Source of the DNA: Mesorhizobium comanense
Lineage (GTDB): Bacteria; Pseudomonadota; Alphaproteobacteria; Rhizobiales; Rhizobiaceae
Reading direction: 5' to 3'
Assembly: GCF_005503535.1 (NCBI RefSeq)
Contig: NZ_SCNN01000011.1
Coordinates: forward strand, 1 to 64,000
DNA: 64,000 bases
Positions within the stretch are counted from its first letter, which is position 1. Each line of letters begins with the position of its first letter. The translations under genes and the position numbers were made by a program. Shown here one piece after another: positions 1 to 7,416 of this stretch. The notes beneath the pieces were generated by a model. That model saw only the letters and a program-made list of their open reading frames with translations, was not told the origin of the DNA and did no database searches.

Positions 1-219
1 CTCTACCACCGCATCGGCAGCGGCGTGATGGTGGTGACCATGCATCCGCAGATCATGGGGCGTGGCCATCGGCTGCTGATGCTGGAGGACTTCATCCGTC
101 ATGTCGCCTCGCATGAGCGCGCCGGCTTCACGACATGCCGCGACTATGTGCGGCGCTGGCGTGAGGGCCGCTCCCCGTCCCTGCCCGCCGACGCCGGCGA
201 CAACAGGCTGGCCAGATGA
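1..219 (+). CDS. Polysaccharide deacetylase family protein, C-terminal end (5' truncated by window)
   Basis: The reading frame is open from base 1 to a TGA at 217-219, so only the last 72 residues are seen. The fragment VTMHPQIMGRGHR followed by a helical tail matches the C-terminal end of NodB/PuuE-like carbohydrate esterase family 4 proteins, in which this His-Pro element closes the active-site barrel. These enzymes remove N-acetyl groups from glycans or hydrolyse small cyclic amides; the substrate cannot be told from this end. The stop overlaps the ATG of the next dehydrogenase gene (ATGA at 216-219), so both belong to one operon. The catalytic HxxxH part lies outside the window, so the assignment rests on the tail motif only. 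Confidence 0.6.
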   Translation, partial: LYHRIGSGVMVVTMHPQIMGRGHRLLMLEDFIRHVASHERAGFTTCRDYVRRWREGRSPSLPADAGDNRLAR

Positions 220-929
220 AGACGGCAATCGTTACCGGCGCCGCCGGCGGGATCGGCGCGGCAATCGCGACGCTGCTTGCGTCATCGGGCGCCACCGTGA
301 TCGCGCTCGACCGGTCGTTCACCGGCGTCAGCGAACAGGCCACGGCCACGGGCCACATCCTGTCGGCGGCCTTCAATGTCACCAATGAAGCCGAATGGGC
401 CGGCATTTGCGACATGGCGGCCAGGCGGTTCGGCCATATCGATGCGCTGGTCAACAATGCGGCGATCTTCAATCCGGTGCCTTTCCTCGACGAAAGCGTC
501 GCCGGATTCCAGGCCGTGACCGACGTCAACCAGTTGGGCACTTTTCTCGGCATGCGAGCGGCCGCCAAACTGATGCCGGCGCGCGGCGGCTCGATCGTCA
601 ATGTCTGCTCGACCGGCGGGTTGAGAGGGTTCAGCGGCGCGTTCGCCTATTCGACTTCGAAATGGGCGATCCGCGGCATGACCAAGGTCGCGGCGCGCGA
701 ACTGGCCCATCGCAACATCCGCGTCAACGCCGTGCATCCCGGCCTGGTCGACACGCCGATGCTCAGCGAGAACACGGCTGAGAACCTGGCGGGGATGACC
801 GCCTCCGTGCCGCTCAACCGGCTCGCCAGCCCGAAGGAGGTGGCCCACCTCGTGGCGTTCCTGGTCTCGCCCGGCAGCGAATACATCACCGGATCCGAGT
901 TCACGATCGACGGCGGGCAGACGATCTAG
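216..929 (+). CDS. SDR family NAD(P)-dependent oxidoreductase
   Basis: A 237-residue classical short-chain dehydrogenase. The Rossmann cofactor motif TGAAGGIG lies at residues 7-14, the structural NNAA at 80-83, and the catalytic Ser132, Tyr145 and Lys149 in the usual S-13-Y-xxx-K spacing. The C-terminal HPGLVDTP and the terminal IDGG element are typical of the family. Such enzymes oxidise secondary alcohols or reduce ketones in the cytoplasm. The start overlaps the previous stop by four bases. It is followed by a second, different SDR, a HisD-like dehydrogenase and transporter genes, which suggests stepwise oxidation of an imported alcohol. The family assignment is firm; the substrate is unknown. 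Confidence 0.9.
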   Translation: MKTAIVTGAAGGIGAAIATLLASSGATVIALDRSFTGVSEQATATGHILSAAFNVTNEAEWAGICDMAARRFGHIDALVNNAAIFNPVPFLDESVAGFQAVTDVNQLGTFLGMRAAAKLMPARGGSIVNVCSTGGLRGFSGAFAYSTSKWAIRGMTKVAARELAHRNIRVNAVHPGLVDTPMLSENTAENLAGMTASVPLNRLASPKEVAHLVAFLVSPGSEYITGSEFTIDGGQTI

Positions 930-958
930 CGCAACCAGAGATTGCCCGGAGGCTGGCG

Positions 959-1699
959 ATGGAAAAGCGATTTCAAGGCAAGACCGCCGTGGTGACCGGC
1001 GCCGGCAATGGCATCGGCCTCGCCACGGCCAGACGCCTGCAGGCCGAAGGCGCCGCGGTGCTGTCGGTCGACTGGAATTCCGACTATCTGGCCGACTGCA
1101 CCGCGCCGAAACTGACGATCGACCTGGCCGCGGACGATGCCCCGGCCCGGATCGTCGCGACCGCGAAGGCGGAATTCGGCACCATCGACATCCTGATCAA
1201 CAATGCCGGCGTTGCCGGACCGAAGGCGCTCGCCGACAGCAGCGACGCGTTGATCGATCACGTCATGGGCATCAATGTGCGCGCCGCCATGCGGCTGACA
1301 CGCGACATGCTTGCGCATCTGGCGAGACCCGGCGGCTCCATCGTCAATGTCTGCTCGGTTTTCGGAGAAGTCGGGTTCCCCGACACCGCACCCTATGCCG
1401 CGTCCAAGGGAGCGCTGTCGCAACTGACGCGACAGCTCGCCGCGGATCTGTCGGCAGACGGAATCCGCGTCAACGCGGTGGCGCCCGGCGTCATCAACAC
1501 ACCCATCGTCGCCGAGCGGATCGCCTCGGATGCCTGGTACCGGCGTGCGATGATCGACACCACGCCGATCCGGCGCATCGGCACGGCCGACGATGTCGCC
1601 GGCGGCATCCTGTTCCTGTGCGGCCCCGACGCGCAATTCATCACCGGCCATATCCTGAACATCGACGGCGGATGGCTTGCCGCGCGCGTCGCCCCATGA
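959..1699 (+). CDS. SDR family NAD(P)-dependent oxidoreductase (second copy)
   Basis: A 246-residue classical SDR with TGAGNGIG at 13-20, NNAG at 81-84, catalytic Ser133, Tyr146 and Lys150, and a C-terminal IDGGW element. It resembles the preceding SDR in fold but differs clearly in sequence, so the two probably act on different carbons or stereoisomers of one substrate rather than being a recent duplication. It starts 29 bases after the previous stop, with a GGAGG-like sequence just upstream at 949-954. The next gene, a HisD-family dehydrogenase, begins 32 bases after its stop. The co-operonic placement with two other dehydrogenases and an ABC uptake system supports a catabolic role. Confidence 0.9.
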   Translation: MEKRFQGKTAVVTGAGNGIGLATARRLQAEGAAVLSVDWNSDYLADCTAPKLTIDLAADDAPARIVATAKAEFGTIDILINNAGVAGPKALADSSDALIDHVMGINVRAAMRLTRDMLAHLARPGGSIVNVCSVFGEVGFPDTAPYAASKGALSQLTRQLAADLSADGIRVNAVAPGVINTPIVAERIASDAWYRRAMIDTTPIRRIGTADDVAGGILFLCGPDAQFITGHILNIDGGWLAARVAP

Positions 1700-1731
1700 C
1701 CGGGCATTTTCGACAGTACGAAGGAAACAAA

Positions 1732-3075
1732 ATGTCACCCGTAGCAATACACGACCTGGCCGGCATGTCGGCGGAAGCACGCACCAGCCTGCTGGAGCGG
1801 ACCGAGGCGGACCTCTCCGAGATCATCAGGAAGGTCGAGCCGATCATCGCTTCCGTCCGCACGAAAGGGGACGACGCGCTGATCGAACTTGCCGCCCGCT
1901 TCGACGGCGTGACCCTGGACCACTCGGCGCTGAAGGTGTCCGCCAGCCAGATCGCCGGGGCCGAAAAGGAACTCGATCCCGAAATCGTCGCAGCGATCCG
2001 GCTTTCGGTGGCGCAGGTCAGGCGCTTCCACGAAGCGCAGATGCCCGACAATCTGTGGCTGAGCGAGGAAACCGAGGGCGCGCTGATCGGCGACCGATGG
2101 ACGTCGATCGATTCCGTCGCCTGCTACGTGCCGCGCGGCAAGGGTTACTTCCCGTCGAGCGCGATCATGACAGCGGTGCCGGCCATCGTGGCCGGCGTGC
2201 CAAGGGTGGTCATCGTGACGCCGCCGGGGCCTGACGGCACCGCCGACGCCGCCACGCGTTTCATCGCTTCGCTGATCGGCGTCGAGGAAATCTATCTCTG
2301 CGGCGGCGCGCAAGCGGTGGCGGCGGTCGCCTACGGCACGGGGACCGTGCCGAAATGCGCCAAGATCGTCGGCCCCGGCAGTCCATGGGTGAGCGCAGCG
2401 CGCCAGCTCCTGTCGAACCGGATCGATCCGGGCAGCCCGGCCGGTCCGAGCGAGTTGCTGGTCTATGCCGACAGCTCCATCCCGGCAGCACTTGCCGCGC
2501 TGGAACTGACCGTCGAATCCGAGCATGGCCCGGACTCGTCCGCCTTTGTCGTCACCGCCGACCGTGCGCTGGCGGAAGCCATCGCCGCCGAGGTGCCCCG
2601 GTTCTGGGAAGCGATGGGAGAATACCGGGCCGATTTTTCGCGCACCGTGCTCAACGGCGGGAATGGCGGCATCGTGCTGGCGCCGTCGATCGAAGCGGCC
2701 TTCGACTTCATCAACGACTACGCGGCCGAACACTTGGCCGTGCTGTCGACATCGGCTTTCGAATTGCTGCCCAGGATCAGGAACGCGGGCGAAATCCTGC
2801 TTGGTCCGCACTCGGCAATTCCCATCGCGAACTTCGTGCTTGGACCGAGCCATGTCCTGCCGACGGGCGGCCGCGCCAACACGGCGTCGCCGCTCTCCGT
2901 CTTCGATTTCCTGAAGCGTTCCTCGATCGCCTACCTGTCGCAGGCCGCCTATCGCCGGCTGGCGCCGGCCGCCCGCACCTTCGCCCGATATGAAGGCTTC
3001 ATGGCGCACGCGAATTCGGTTTCGGACATCCGCGACCGCATCCTGTCGACCAATACTCCTGCCACCGGTCCGTGA
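1732..3075 (+). CDS. Histidinol dehydrogenase family protein, probably a catabolic paralogue
   Basis: A 447-residue protein of the HisD family, which makes NAD-linked four-electron oxidations of primary alcohols to carboxylates. The ATG at 1732 is chosen because AAGGAA lies at 1721-1726; a longer frame upstream overlaps the SDR gene. The catalytic Glu-His pair is present (Glu333-His334 in AAEHLAV) and so are zinc-ligand histidines (His265 in SEHGPDS and His426 in GFMAHANSV). Two positions that bind zinc in histidinol dehydrogenase appear changed: the Gln of QAEHG is Glu262, and the Asp of the GDY element is Asn367. These changes, plus the SDR and ABC neighbours and the lack of other his genes, argue against histidine biosynthesis. 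A relative such as sulfopropanediol 3-dehydrogenase (HpsN) is a possibility. Confidence 0.75.
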   Translation: MSPVAIHDLAGMSAEARTSLLERTEADLSEIIRKVEPIIASVRTKGDDALIELAARFDGVTLDHSALKVSASQIAGAEKELDPEIVAAIRLSVAQVRRFHEAQMPDNLWLSEETEGALIGDRWTSIDSVACYVPRGKGYFPSSAIMTAVPAIVAGVPRVVIVTPPGPDGTADAATRFIASLIGVEEIYLCGGAQAVAAVAYGTGTVPKCAKIVGPGSPWVSAARQLLSNRIDPGSPAGPSELLVYADSSIPAALAALELTVESEHGPDSSAFVVTADRALAEAIAAEVPRFWEAMGEYRADFSRTVLNGGNGGIVLAPSIEAAFDFINDYAAEHLAVLSTSAFELLPRIRNAGEILLGPHSAIPIANFVLGPSHVLPTGGRANTASPLSVFDFLKRSSIAYLSQAAYRRLAPAARTFARYEGFMAHANSVSDIRDRILSTNTPATGP

Positions 3076-3929
3076 ACGAGATGACGATGACCCTACAGAC
3101 CGACACAGCCGTCCCGAAGCAGACCACGCGACGCCCCCGGCGCAAGCCGTTGCTGAGCATGGCGGCCGAGATTTCCGGGCCGGCCTATCTTCTGATCGCG
3201 ATCTGCGCCTTCCTGCTGTTCATCGCGGGATGGTTCCTGGCGACCGGGCTTGGCGTGGCCAAGCCGATCTTCCTGCCCTCGCCCCTTGGCGTGATCGCCA
3301 AGCTCGCAAAGCTCGCCGCCGATGGCACGCTGGCCAGCGATGTCGGCAACAGCGTCTATCGCATCATGGTCGGCTTCCTGATTGCCTCGGTCATGGCGCT
3401 GGCGACGGCGATCCTGATCGGCGCCTACCGCTTCTGGGAGGCGGCGATCGAGCCGTTCCTCGACTTCGTGCGCTACATGCCGGTGGTGGCTTTCGTGCCG
3501 CTGACCATCCTGTGGAGCGGCACGGGCGACATCCAGAAATTCCTGATCATCTGGATCGGCACCTATTTCCAGCAGGCGCTGATGTTCAAGGACAACATCA
3601 AGCGCGTTCCTTCCGACTTCATCGGATTTGGACGCACGCTGGGCATGAGCGACCTGCGCGTCTTGATGCGCATCGTGGTGCCCTCGGCGATGCCGCAGAT
3701 ATGGGACACGCTGCGCATCTCGCTGGGCTGGGCCTGGACCTGGGTGACGCTGGCCGAACTGGTCGCCGCCAATTCGGGGCTCGGCTACCGGATCACGGTC
3801 GCCCAGCGCTACCTGCAAACCGACATGGCGATCGGCTACATACTGGTGCTCGGCGTACTGGGCCTGGCGACGGACCAGATCATGCGACTGCTTGGCCGGC
3901 ATTTCTTCAAATATGAGAGGAAGTCCTGA
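3072..3929 (+). CDS. ABC transporter permease, SsuC/TauC/NrtB type
   Basis: A 285-residue inner-membrane permease with about six hydrophobic segments. The cytoplasmic EAA-type coupling loop is visible around GFGRTLGMSDL and RIVVPSAMP (residues about 180-205). The combination with the following single ATPase matches the nitrate/sulfonate/taurine/pyrimidine-precursor transporter class. A GTG start at 3072 overlaps the HisD-like stop (GTGA); an in-frame ATG at 3081 is an alternative. No periplasmic binding protein gene is seen next to the permease and ATPase, although this class normally needs one; it may lie upstream of the window. The substrate is unknown; an organosulfonate or an N-heterocycle would fit the class. 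Confidence 0.85.
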   Translation: MNEMTMTLQTDTAVPKQTTRRPRRKPLLSMAAEISGPAYLLIAICAFLLFIAGWFLATGLGVAKPIFLPSPLGVIAKLAKLAADGTLASDVGNSVYRIMVGFLIASVMALATAILIGAYRFWEAAIEPFLDFVRYMPVVAFVPLTILWSGTGDIQKFLIIWIGTYFQQALMFKDNIKRVPSDFIGFGRTLGMSDLRVLMRIVVPSAMPQIWDTLRISLGWAWTWVTLAELVAANSGLGYRITVAQRYLQTDMAIGYILVLGVLGLATDQIMRLLGRHFFKYERKS

Positions 3930-3930
3930 C

Positions 3931-4716
3931 ATGCAGGCGCATCCCAAGCTCAAGATTTCGCACCTGCAGAAGTCGTTCGCCAACGGGCGTTCGCCGGTGC
4001 AGGTGCTCGACGACATCAACCTCGAAGTCGGCGACAACGAGTTCGTCTCGCTGGTCGGCGCGTCGGGCTGCGGCAAGAGCACGCTGCTGTCGATCATAGC
4101 CGGCCTGCAGGACCATGAGCAGGGCGAAATGCTGGTCGACGGCAGCCCGATCAACGGACCGGGCCGCGACCGCGGCGTCGTCTTCCAGTCCTACACATTG
4201 CTGCCATGGCTGACGGCGCTGCAGAATGTCGAATTCGCCCTGCGCGAGACCGGACATGAGGCAAAGGACATCACCGAGGTGGCGCACCGGCATCTGGAAC
4301 TGGTCAAGCTCTCGCGCTTCGCCGACAGTTTTCCAAGCCAGCTTTCCGGTGGCATGAAGCAGCGCGTCGCCATAGCGCGCGCGCTCTCATACCGGCCCAA
4401 GATGCTGCTGATGGACGAGCCGTTCGGCGCGCTCGATGCGCTGACCCGTGGCCAGATGCAGGAACTCTTGATGCAGATCTGGCAGGAGCATCGCCTGACC
4501 GTGATCTTCGTCACCCACGATGTCGAGGAAGCGGTCTATCTGTCCGACCGCATCTTCGTCATGGGCCTCAACCCGGGACGTATCAAGGAGTGCATCGAGG
4601 TATCCAGCGCAAGGCCAAGGCCGACCGGCATCCAGCACGACCGCGAAACCCTTGAGCTTCAGGCGCGAGTGCTGAAGTCCATCCGCGAAGAGACCCGCCG
4701 CGTGGAGTTCGACTGA
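3931..4716 (+). CDS. ABC transporter ATP-binding protein, SsuB/TauB/NrtD type
   Basis: A 261-residue cytoplasmic ATPase that would power the preceding permease. Walker A is GASGCGKST at 43-51, the Q-loop Gln is 86, the signature LSGGM is at 138-142, Walker B LLMDE is at 159-163 and the switch His is 196 (VTHD). The start at ATG 3931 follows GAGAGGAAG at 3915-3923, one base after the permease stop. The C-terminal part after the H-loop is short, as in SsuB, without a TOBE domain. The 105 bases that follow, before the C45 gene, carry no clear terminator, so co-transcription with that gene is possible. Confidence 0.92.
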   Translation: MQAHPKLKISHLQKSFANGRSPVQVLDDINLEVGDNEFVSLVGASGCGKSTLLSIIAGLQDHEQGEMLVDGSPINGPGRDRGVVFQSYTLLPWLTALQNVEFALRETGHEAKDITEVAHRHLELVKLSRFADSFPSQLSGGMKQRVAIARALSYRPKMLLMDEPFGALDALTRGQMQELLMQIWQEHRLTVIFVTHDVEEAVYLSDRIFVMGLNPGRIKECIEVSSARPRPTGIQHDRETLELQARVLKSIREETRRVEFD

Positions 4717-4821
4717 ACGCGCGCTCGGTCGCGATCACGGAGATTTACGCCGGGTACGGATTCCGGCGTCCGGTGAAATGCACTATCGTCGGGCTCGTCA
4801 GCTAATTCGAGGCATCTCTTC

Positions 4822-5973
4822 ATGACCGCAGTCCAGCCGTTTCCGCTCGTCGAGGTGAGCGGAGCTCCCGCCCGGCGTGGCGAGGCCTATGGCGAGCAGG
4901 CACGCGACCGCATCCACGCATCGATGGCCTTGTACGCCACCCAGCTTGAGCGGCTCGGCTTCACAGGCGACGATGTCGAGCGCTTCGGCGGCCTGTTCCT
5001 GCCTCGCCTGCGCCAATGGGCGCCCGATCTTGTCGAGGAGATGGAAGGGATCGCGGCCGGCGCCGATGTCGCCCTGTCCGCGGTCCTGCTCGTCAACGCC
5101 CGCACCGAAATCCTGCAGCTGGCCAAGCGCGAGAAAGGCGTTTCCGACGACGAGCCGGATGGCTGCACCGGCGCGGTGATCCTGCCGGAGGCCACGAAGG
5201 CCGGCCGGTTGATCCATGGCCAGAACTGGGACTGGCGCGCTGAGTGCGCCGAGACCTCGATCGTGCTGCGGGTGCGGCGTGAGGACGGGCCGGATCTCAT
5301 CACCTTCACGGAGGCCGGCGGCCTCGCCCGCAGCGGTTTCAATTCGGCCGGCATCGGCATCACCGCGAACTACCTGGAATCGGACCGCGACTATCGCGAC
5401 ATGGGTATCCCGTTGCCCTTCATCCGCCGCCGCGTGCTCGAGGCAAGGCATTTCGCTCACGCCATCAAGGTGGTGGCGACGACGCCCAAATCCTGTTCCA
5501 ACAACATGATCCTGAGCACGGCAGAAGGGTTCGCGGTCGACCTCGAATGCGCACCAGACGAAGCCTTCCCGATCTATCCCGATGACGGACTGATCGTGCA
5601 CGCCAACCACTGGCAAAGCCCGGTCGCGCTGTCGAAGCTGCGCGAAACCGGGCTCGGCGAGGTGCCGGACAGCCTGTACCGCGACTACCGCGTGCGCCGG
5701 CATCTTGCCGCGCGGCGTGGGACGATCACCGTGGATGACCTCAAGCAGTCCCTGTTCGACGATTTTGCCGCTCCGTTCAGCGTCTGCCGCCCGGCAATCC
5801 CCGAGGACGGCGGCAACCTTTCGGCGACGGTTGCCATGATCATCTTCGAGCCGGCCAGCGGCATCATGGAAATCGCCCCGCTGCCTGCCGAGAACCGTAC
5901 CTTCACGCGCTATGAACTGGCGATGGACGAGGCTGTCGCCCAAGCGGCCGCGAAGGCAGCCCTGGCGCGGTAA
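4822..5973 (+). CDS. C45 family autoproteolytic acyltransferase/hydrolase
   Basis: A 383-residue protein of the acyl-coenzyme A:6-aminopenicillanate acyltransferase (peptidase C45) family of N-terminal nucleophile enzymes. The hallmark DGCTG is at 113-117: autocleavage before Cys115 would free it as the nucleophile, leaving an alpha chain of about 114 residues and a beta chain of about 269. GQNWDW at about 133-138 and the conserved Asn-rich GFNSAGIG region also fit. No signal peptide is seen, so it probably acts in the cytoplasm. Bacterial members are mostly amide hydrolases or acyltransferases of unknown substrate. Its place behind an ABC importer and before a GntR regulator suggests it opens an amide bond in the imported compound. 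Confidence 0.82.
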   Translation: MTAVQPFPLVEVSGAPARRGEAYGEQARDRIHASMALYATQLERLGFTGDDVERFGGLFLPRLRQWAPDLVEEMEGIAAGADVALSAVLLVNARTEILQLAKREKGVSDDEPDGCTGAVILPEATKAGRLIHGQNWDWRAECAETSIVLRVRREDGPDLITFTEAGGLARSGFNSAGIGITANYLESDRDYRDMGIPLPFIRRRVLEARHFAHAIKVVATTPKSCSNNMILSTAEGFAVDLECAPDEAFPIYPDDGLIVHANHWQSPVALSKLRETGLGEVPDSLYRDYRVRRHLAARRGTITVDDLKQSLFDDFAAPFSVCRPAIPEDGGNLSATVAMIIFEPASGIMEIAPLPAENRTFTRYELAMDEAVAQAAAKAALAR

Positions 5974-6142
5974 AGCAGGCACATTGCAGACCTGATTGCC
6001 AGACCCGCAGGGCCGCCGCTTGCGGCGTCTTCATGGAAATGTCTATGGTGGGCGTTCACGGAGCGGGCGTTGCCGCCAGCCAACCACAGCGCGGCATCTT
6101 GCTGAGCCTACCTTTCAGAAGAAGTGAAGTAACGCACCACCA

Positions 6143-6841
6143 ATGGCCGGCAGAGCACATTTCGGGTTGAGCGCCATCGACACCGTTCCCCTGCATGAGA
6201 AGGTCTATCTGGAGCTGGTGCGGGCGCTTATGTCGGGCCAGTTCACGCCGGGCCAGAAGCTGACCTCGCGCAAGCTCGCCAAGGAACTCGGCACCAGCGA
6301 CATGCCGGTGCGCAGCGCCTTCATGCGGCTGCAGGCGCTGCGGGCGCTGAGCCCGATGCCGAGCGGCAGCGTCGAGGTGCCGGTGATCTCGGCCGACCGT
6401 TTCTCGCAACTGACGGCGGTGCGCACGATCCTCGAGGGCTCGGCGACCGAACTTGCGACGACGCGTGTCAACGGCAACAATCTGCGGACGATCCGCCGCC
6501 ACAGCACCGAACTGACGCTGGCGGCGCGCGCGGGTGACATCGGCGACTATCTCCGGAAGAACTACGCTTTCAAGTTCTCGATCTACCGCCACTGCGGCAA
6601 CGAGCAGATGATCTTCCTGATCGAGACCGTCTGGATGCAGGTCGGCCCTTTCCTGAGGAACCTCGCAATGGGGTTCGAGGATGACCTCTCCTCCATTCTC
6701 GACATCGACTATCATGAGGAAGTCGTGGCGGCGATCGAAGCCCAGGACGGCGCGCGGGCACGCGCCGCCATCGTTCGCGACATTGACGAAGGTGCGGCGC
6801 ACATCTTGCGGCAAGCCAGCTTCCCGGGTGCGAGACGCTAG
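6143..6841 (+). CDS. GntR family transcriptional regulator (FadR/FCD subfamily)
   Basis: A 232-residue regulator. An N-terminal winged helix-turn-helix spans about residues 15-75, with the recognition segment LAKELGTSDMPVRSAFMRL. An all-helical FCD ligand-binding domain follows at about 85-220. Conserved FCD metal/ligand positions are plausible at the RKNYAFKFSIYRH and DIDYHEEVVAAI segments. It lies 169 bases after the C45 gene on the same strand with AGAAGAAGTGAAG just upstream. It probably represses the upstream dehydrogenase/ABC/C45 operon in the absence of a small carboxylate-like ligand; that target is inferred from position only. Confidence 0.88.
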   Translation: MAGRAHFGLSAIDTVPLHEKVYLELVRALMSGQFTPGQKLTSRKLAKELGTSDMPVRSAFMRLQALRALSPMPSGSVEVPVISADRFSQLTAVRTILEGSATELATTRVNGNNLRTIRRHSTELTLAARAGDIGDYLRKNYAFKFSIYRHCGNEQMIFLIETVWMQVGPFLRNLAMGFEDDLSSILDIDYHEEVVAAIEAQDGARARAAIVRDIDEGAAHILRQASFPGARR

Positions 6842-6893
6842 GATTGGGCTTAGGGTTCTTTTCGCGTTGAAGATGGGCTGAAGCTTCCCTCCT

Positions 6894-7076
6894 TCGTCAT
6901 CCCAGGGCGAAGCAGGAGCGAAGCTCCGTCGCGGAGACCCTGGGATCCATGCCGCGACCTTGCCGACAGGTGCAGCGGAGCAGAATTCTGAACTGCAGTG
7001 ACGCTCGGGAGTCCCGGCATGGATCCTGGGGTCTGCGCTGCGTCGCTGCGCTCCTTGCTACGCCCCAGGATGACGA
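6894..7076. repeat. Rhizobial intergenic repeat with nested inverted arms
   Basis: An element of about 183 bases bounded by TCGTCATCCCAGGG (6894-6907) and its inverted partner CCCAGGATGACGA (7064-7076). Inside it a second inverted pair occurs: ACCCTGGGATCCATGCC (6938-6953) and GGCATGGATCCTGGGGT (7016-7032). Elements of this composition are common between genes in Mesorhizobium and relatives. No coding capacity is evident. It may fold into a long hairpin at the end of the GntR transcript. The family resemblance is from memory and was not searched. Confidence 0.7.
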
Positions 7077-7404
7077 CGCGATGGATAGTTCCGCCTATCG
7101 CCAAGGCAGGCGATCCGTCAACCAAGCGACCCTGCGAGACTTTCTCTCGGGAGGACCAGGGACATCGGCCCAAGAGTTGAGGGCCTATATAGCAGCTAAA
7201 TGCCACTTGGCTTTCCGTCATCTTGCCTCTATGTTGCGATCGCAGATCGCGAAATTGGTTTTGAAATGCCTCCCGACATCCCGGCTAGTGACTTGAAAAA
7301 ATAAGGAAAAATATCCGCGATTGGCCGGATATGGTTCCCGAAAACTCACAAGCATTTTTACCAGGGATAGCGCGACCCACAGGGCTCGGGCACCTTCCAA
7401 AACC
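7077..7404. other. Intergenic leader upstream of the glutamine-synthetase-like gene
   Basis: No gene is supported here. The stretch from about 7256 to 7400 is clearly less GC-rich than its surroundings (for example TTGAAAAAATAAGGAAAAAT near 7292-7311), as expected for a promoter and untranslated leader of the gene starting at 7417. No regulator site could be named. An open frame running through part of it has no ribosome binding site and no family resemblance. Confidence 0.4.
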
Positions 7405-7416
7405 AGAGGTTTCAAA

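Noticed and set aside
1732..3075. Housekeeping histidinol dehydrogenase (hisD) for histidine biosynthesis
   Set aside because: Two zinc-ligand positions appear altered, no other his gene is nearby, and the gene sits in an SDR/ABC catabolic operon.
6894..7076. Insertion sequence or transposon remnant
   Set aside because: No transposase fragment and no clear target duplication were seen; it is better described as an intergenic repeat.
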